DNA of 64,000 nt from Chryseobacterium balustinum (lineage in GTDB: Bacteria > Bacteroidota > Bacteroidia > Flavobacteriales > Weeksellaceae), in assembly GCF_900168205.1 (NCBI RefSeq), contig NZ_FUZE01000018.1, positions 33,045 to 97,044 of the forward strand, written 5' to 3'. Positions 60,449 through 64,000 of this stretch are shown piece after piece. A model generated the notes under the pieces. It was not told the origin of the DNA, searched no databases, and saw nothing but the letters and a program-made list of their open reading frames with translations. Within the stretch, counting starts at the first letter, position 1. Every line of letters begins with the position of its first letter. The translations under genes and the position numbers were made by a program.

Positions 60449-60487
60449 TTGTAGTAATTCTACGATTTCTTGTAGTAGAACTACGAT
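60449..60487 (-). promoter_or_regulatory. two tandem dyads upstream of hcp
   Basis: TTGTAGTAATTCTACGAT (60449-60466) and TTGTAGTAGAACTACGAT (60470-60487) are direct repeats 21 nt apart, each with GTAG/CTAC symmetry around a 5-bp centre. They lie about 50-90 bp upstream of the hcp -7 box, a place typical of activator sites. The regulator is unknown. Confidence 0.55.
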
Positions 60488-60645
60488 AGATATGCAACAG
60501 TTTTAGAAATAGATTGTTAGCCCTATTTAATCAATAACTTATAAAATTATAGGTTCTACACTATTGGTATTCATAATTTGATTAAATTTACCACCATTCC
60601 ATACAAGAATACGGATGGAGAATTTAACTTTAGTTCAGACCACTT

Positions 60646-61674
60646 ATGACAAAGAAAAATGCCACTATTTATGATATTTCAAAGAAGCTAAACGTAAGTG
60701 TGGCAACGGTTTCCAGGGCATTGAATGATAATCCGAGAATCAGCCAGGCAACGAAAGACCTGGTGATGAAAACTGCTAAAGAAATGAATTATAAGCAGAA
60801 TAATCTTGCCAAAGCCTTAAAAAGTGGGGAAACTAAAAACGTAGGAATCATTGTTCCTTACATTAATACCAACTTTTTCTCATCTGTTATCCGTGGAATT
60901 GAGGAAGAACTTTCCCTTCACGGCTATCACGTGATTATCTGCCAAAGTCATGAAGATGTTTTAACTGAAAAAAAGCATTTGAATACTTTATTAAATGCTC
61001 AGGTAGACGGAATTTTCATGTCGGTTTCCAGAACTACAGTAGATACAGAGCATATTCAGCATATTTTAGATACTTCTAATACACCCATCATATTTTTCGA
61101 TAGAAAGAAAGATATTCCCGGAATAAGCACCGTAACAATTGATGATTACAAAGGGGGCTACATGGCAACCGAGCATCTGATTGAGGAAGGTTATAAAAAT
61201 ATCTGTCATTTTGCAGGAGATTTGAATCTTGAGATTTATCAAAACCGTCTGAATGGCTATAAACAGGCATTAATTGATCACAAATTTCAAGTAAAAGAAG
61301 AAAATATCATTTCTACCGGAAGTTCGATTGAAGCAGGAATTGATGCCATCAAAACTTTATGGAGCAGACCATCCATTCCGGATGCTATATTTTCTTCCAG
61401 TGATTTTGCGGCGTTGGGAGCTTGTCAGGAATTAAAGAAGCGTAAGATTAAAATTCCGCAAGAAGTGGCTGTTATTGGTTTTTCGAACGAACCTTTTACC
61501 CAATTTATGGAACTTCCTATGAGCTCTATGGATCAAACACCTTTACTCATGGGAAATATGGCCGGACAAGTTTTTATTGATCACATTAAAGATAATTCTT
61601 CCGGAGTTTCTATTGAGAAGAAGGTTGTTTTAGCACCGCAGATCTGTGTAAGAAAGTCTTCAAAAAGAAAGTAA
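60646..61674 (+). CDS. LacI-family transcriptional regulator
   Basis: The 342-residue product has a LacI helix-turn-helix at the start (ATIYDISKKLNVSVATVSRA and NPRISQATKDLVMKTA), the hinge, and a sugar-binding-type core (VGIIVPYINTNFFSSVIRGI, CQSHEDVLTEKKHL, DGIFMSVSRT, SIPDAIFSSSDFAALGACQE). Such regulators usually respond to a sugar; none of the adjacent genes is a sugar gene. It faces away from hcp across 297 nt. The xylose block is 15 kb away and could be a target, which is speculation. Confidence 0.9.
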   Translation: MTKKNATIYDISKKLNVSVATVSRALNDNPRISQATKDLVMKTAKEMNYKQNNLAKALKSGETKNVGIIVPYINTNFFSSVIRGIEEELSLHGYHVIICQSHEDVLTEKKHLNTLLNAQVDGIFMSVSRTTVDTEHIQHILDTSNTPIIFFDRKKDIPGISTVTIDDYKGGYMATEHLIEEGYKNICHFAGDLNLEIYQNRLNGYKQALIDHKFQVKEENIISTGSSIEAGIDAIKTLWSRPSIPDAIFSSSDFAALGACQELKKRKIKIPQEVAVIGFSNEPFTQFMELPMSSMDQTPLLMGNMAGQVFIDHIKDNSSGVSIEKKVVLAPQICVRKSSKRK

Positions 61675-62320
61675 ATTTTCTTTTGTCTTAAAACAAAAGA
61701 AACAAAAATTCAAGACCTGGAATTGAAAGACTAAAAATGAATTCTGTTCTCTAAAAATTCTAAAACTTGCGCGAATTCATAATTGTTTCTTCGGTTCTTA
61801 ATTCGTCTCGCACTTCGAACAGAAGAATTTTCTTAACGTTCACAGAAATCATTTTCTTAACGCTTTCATTTCCTATGTCGTTTTTTTAAGCGCATAAAAT
61901 ATTTGTCAGTATTCCCTTTACAGACACTTTGTCATTCTGACGAAGGAAGAATCTCAGCTTTAATTTTACTTTGCTATTAAATCAAAGGTTCTACAAATTC
62001 AAACAATAGAAATAAACGAAATATTAAAAATTCCCCTCCTCTGGAGGGGTGGCGAAAATTCAACAGAATTTTTGACGGGGTGGTTTGTTTTCGCAAGTAG
62101 ATTGAAAAATTCTATTGTAAGTGTTTCAACCACCCCGTCTTTTTCCTTTCGGAAAAATCCACCCCTCCAAGGGAGGGGAATTTCTGCGGTGAATAAAATT
62201 GGTAACTATTTCAACCATTTAAAATTTTTCTTTTCATTTTAATTTTTTTCCTACCTTAGTTATTCCTCAAAATAAAAACACACGATTTTATATACATAGT
62301 ATTAACCTTTAAAATCAAAA
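61675..62320. other. gene-free region with a large inverted repeat
   Basis: No convincing frame exists in the 646 bp. The first 350 bp are ordinary AT-rich sequence without obvious signals. The inverted repeat at 62028-62183 fills the middle. The last 130 bp are the leader of the gene at 62321, which contains AATTTTTTTCCTACCTTAGT and no strong promoter match. Confidence 0.6.
62028..62183. repeat. 156-bp inverted repeat with CCCCTCC/GGAGGGG ends
   Basis: AAATTCCCCTCC at 62028-62039 pairs with GGAGGGGAATTT at 62172-62183. Inside, GGAGGGGTGG pairs with CCACCCCTCC and GACGGGGTGGTT with AACCACCCCGTC. The GC-rich ends stand out in AT-rich DNA. It has no coding content and looks like a REP-like or MITE-like element of the flavobacteria. 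Confidence 0.75.
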
Positions 62321-62809
62321 ATGATGGGATTAACAAATTTGAACTCCACCCATTTGAGCAGTGCAAAGATCACTGCCACACAGGATGCCATCGCGGCATT
62401 GGAAACAGCTCTTGCTGAGATCACAATCAACCTTTCACCTGAAGACCGCAGACGGTACGGAAGCATCAACGAGCAAAACAAACTCTTTGTAAACAAAGTC
62501 TACGATTACAACCAGAGCCAGGCAAACCTGAGTTCTCCCGAGGTCGACTGGGACGAATTCAACAAAGACCACAGCTCCCGAAACAATATGGAAGGGATGA
62601 TTAGCAGGCTCGAAAGTATGATTACCAGGCTAAACAATGCCAAAACCCTGCACGATTACGACAATTATCAGTCGGCATTGGTAGATTATTCTTATTCAAC
62701 CTATAAAGCGGGAACAGCTGCACCGGGATTTGAAGACAAATACAAAGATTTGAAACAATTTTTTGTGAAAAATTCAACCTCTACTGCTCCACCCGAGGAG
62801 ACCAAGTAA
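62321..62809 (+). CDS. hypothetical protein upstream of the 21-nt array
   Basis: The 162-residue product opens MMGLTNLNSTHLSSAKITAT and is helical, with EITINLSPEDRRRYGSINEQ, NKLFVNKVYDYNQSQANLSS and SRLESMITRLNNAKTLHDYD. It has no signal or membrane segment. Its codons include more C- and G-ending ones than the neighbours, like a well expressed or transferred gene. I believe similar proteins occur in other Chryseobacterium genomes, but their role is unknown. A hairpin terminator follows, then the periodic array. Confidence 0.7.
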   Translation: MMGLTNLNSTHLSSAKITATQDAIAALETALAEITINLSPEDRRRYGSINEQNKLFVNKVYDYNQSQANLSSPEVDWDEFNKDHSSRNNMEGMISRLESMITRLNNAKTLHDYDNYQSALVDYSYSTYKAGTAAPGFEDKYKDLKQFFVKNSTSTAPPEETK

Positions 62810-62825
62810 AACAACAATAACTAAC

Positions 62826-62856
62826 CACCCCTTCAATGATACGGAGGGGTATTTTT
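62826..62856 (+). terminator. terminator after the 162-residue gene
   Basis: ACCCCTTC and GGAGGGGT pair around AATGATAC, followed by ATTTTTA. It separates the gene from the repeat array that begins a few bases later. Confidence 0.7.
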
Positions 62857-62859
62857 ATG

Positions 62860-63262
62860 CTTTTAACTGGTCTTTTCAATATTTTGATAGGTTCTTTAAT
62901 CATCGAAACACGTTGTTTATTCTTCTCAATACGTTTAACATAGGTTCGGACAGCTTATTTAATCATCCAGAGAGGTTCTATAATGGTCGCTCGGTATACT
63001 ATACCGCTTCAGATACGTTTATGAAATGTCAGGAGCGGTTGTTTATATATCCAGACCTATCTTTTACCTGTCGGGATAGGTTACATGACTTAGACAGATG
63101 GTTACCTTACGCCATCGGAGATATCAAGAACCCCGCAGGACATTTCATCAACGTATCGGGATAGGTTGTACAACGTATCTAAAGCAATACAAAACGTATC
63201 AGGACTTTTTAGAAACGTGTCAGAATAGCTTTAGAACGTGTCGGTTGAGGGTTGAAATACGT
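62860..63262. repeat. degenerate array with exact 21-nt period, about 19 units
   Basis: Units start at 62860, then every 21 nt up to 63154, then at 63176, 63197, 63218 and 63239. A working consensus is nTCnGgAtAGgTTnTttAA. A at unit position 7 is kept in almost all copies and GTT or TT at positions 11-13 in most. Examples are ATCCAGAGAGGTTCTATAAT, GTCGGGATAGGTTACATGAC and TATCGGGATAGGTTGTACAA. Copies differ strongly from each other, so simple repeat searches could miss them. The 83-codon frame at 62913-63164 that crosses part of the array is heptad-like only because 21 is a multiple of three; I do not call it a gene. Confidence 0.75.
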
Positions 63263-63406
63263 AGAGATGATTTTTTATTTTTAATAAGAATTAAAATTTG
63301 CTATTGCTTTTTATTTCATTATTTTTAACAAAATTATAGTTTGGATTAGCGCAATGCGTAAAGCCAAATGTTAGCTGTCATTATGAAAACGATACCGTAA
63401 AAGAAA
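63263..63406. other. short non-coding stretch before the last gene
   Basis: AT-rich sequence without a clear promoter, ending in GCGCAATGCGTAAAGCCAAA and TGTTAGCTGTCATTATG, which resembles the right-hand half of a gene-cassette recombination site. Confidence 0.4.
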
Positions 63407-63901
63407 ATGAACAACGAAAAGACATTTAAAACGAAGACCGGTTTTTGCCATATTTTGCCAGACAAAATTGTGTTAACACGTGACGGAATTATTGGTAACG
63501 TTGCCAAAGTAACAGTTGGGAATAATATATCACGAATACTTCTAATTTATGGTGGATTTTCACTCGGACTTTTTTATTTCGCATTTAACAGTTACAAAAA
63601 TGGACAAGTAGCAGGACCAATATTTTTTGGACTTTTGGGAATCTATTTAATTTACGGAATAGTAAACAGCGTAAACAACTCTGCGACACCACTTATTGAG
63701 CGAGACAAGATTAAAGACGTGAAATTTAAAAAAGCAATCTTGGGCTTGACACGTTCGAGATTTGAAGTGTTTTTTGAAGACGAAAATGACAAAACAAAGA
63801 AAAGGCTAATTATGCTTCCAGGTTCTTTAACAGACGGACAAAACGAAACTGAAAAAGCACTAAAAATAATGATAGACGAAAAACTAATAACGAACCGCTA
63901 A
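63407..63901 (+). CDS. small membrane protein with cassette-like flanks
   Basis: The 164-residue product opens MNNEKTFKTKTGFCHILPDK and has two hydrophobic segments (ISRILLIYGGFSLGLFYFAF and GPIFFGLLGIYLIYGIVNSV), between an N-terminal and a C-terminal hydrophilic part with FKKAILGLTRSRFEVFFEDE. The pattern resembles small PH-like membrane proteins. The stop codon lies within CGCTAACAAGGG, complementary to TGTTAGC upstream of the gene. Function unknown. Confidence 0.65.
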   Translation: MNNEKTFKTKTGFCHILPDKIVLTRDGIIGNVAKVTVGNNISRILLIYGGFSLGLFYFAFNSYKNGQVAGPIFFGLLGIYLIYGIVNSVNNSATPLIERDKIKDVKFKKAILGLTRSRFEVFFEDENDKTKKRLIMLPGSLTDGQNETEKALKIMIDEKLITNR

Positions 63902-63956
63902 CAAGGGTAACCGTTGCACAACTCTTTAGTTTTTCCGTTATTCCAAAAAATAAGAT

Positions 63957-64000
63957 AAAAAGCAACCTCTTTTAAAGCGATTTAAAAGAGGTTGCTTTTT
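63957..64000. terminator. bidirectional terminator at the window end
   Basis: AAAAAGCAACCTCTTTTAAA and TTTAAAAGAGGTTGCTTTTT form a perfect 20-bp stem around GCGA, with A- and T-runs at the ends. Confidence 0.9.

Noticed and set aside
60646..61674. LacI-family gene as the xylose regulator
   Set aside because: It is 15 kb from the xylose genes, next to type VI genes, and no shared operator was found at the xylose promoter by eye.
62913..63164. 83-codon frame across the 21-nt array with heptad-like residues
   Set aside because: The heptad pattern follows from a 21-nt DNA period. The frame starts and ends within the array, has no promoter or leader signals, and other frames are similarly open in parts. 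The DNA period itself was kept as the finding.
62810..63262. CRISPR array
   Set aside because: The 21-nt units are contiguous without spacers and are strongly diverged from each other; no cas genes are near.

Overview
This window comes from an AT-rich chromosome of the Flavobacteriia, most like Chryseobacterium or a close relative (Weeksellaceae). The signs are a type IX secretion C-terminal sorting domain, many signal-peptide and lipoprotein genes without strong Shine-Dalgarno sites, Bacteroidetes promoters (TTG - about 20 nt - TAnnTTTG), a type VI (subtype iii) Hcp/VgrG pair, and close matches to gene families usual in that group. I see no rRNA, tRNA or CRISPR array.

Layout. 1-3.5 kb: a cut-off DUF6702-type gene, a RelE/ParE-like toxin with a frameshift and its antitoxin, a HupE/UreJ membrane protein, and an MFS exporter divergent from an HxlR regulator. 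3.5-8.4 kb: an M1 peptidase and the groES-groEL operon, which is interrupted by a four-helix-bundle gene. 8.6-10.6 kb: a two-gene CBASS-like defence unit (CD-NTase plus S-4TM effector). 10.6-17 kb: accessory genes (Kelch protein, lipoprotein, Arr rifamycin ADP-ribosyltransferase, GNAT, M48 peptidase) in a bed of intergenic repeats. 17.0-21.1 kb: an ANT(6)-type aminoglycoside adenylyltransferase gene split by a 3188-bp IS1595-family element with clean 8-bp target duplications. The element carries a 24-codon hydrophobic peptide gene facing an antisense promoter, a long folded RNA region and several passenger genes.

21-47 kb is mainly core metabolism: FMN riboswitch and ribB, a T9SS cargo protein, an ABC exporter, truA, lpxK, a TlpA-like thioredoxin, dinB, alpha-amylase, an S9 peptidase, deoD, a TatD hydrolase, and a xylose block (xylB, xylA, sugar porter). 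46.5-60.4 kb holds a Na+/H+ antiporter and then a long minus-strand type VI secretion cargo island: hcp, vgrG, a lipase effector, small candidate immunity proteins, a PAAR-like protein, a 948-residue putative effector, lipoproteins, and decayed duplicates of the cassette end. 60.6-64 kb: a LacI-family regulator, a large inverted repeat, an unknown 162-aa protein followed by a degenerate array with 21-nt period, and a small membrane protein with gene-cassette-like flanks.

The observations most worth a second look are (1) the peptide/antisense pair and the structured RNA inside the IS element, (2) the 21-nt periodic array at 62860-63262, (3) the CD-NTase/S-4TM pair, and (4) the type VI cargo island with its eroded duplicates and two promoter-distal dyads upstream of hcp. 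All assignments were made by eye from sequence; no database search was run.
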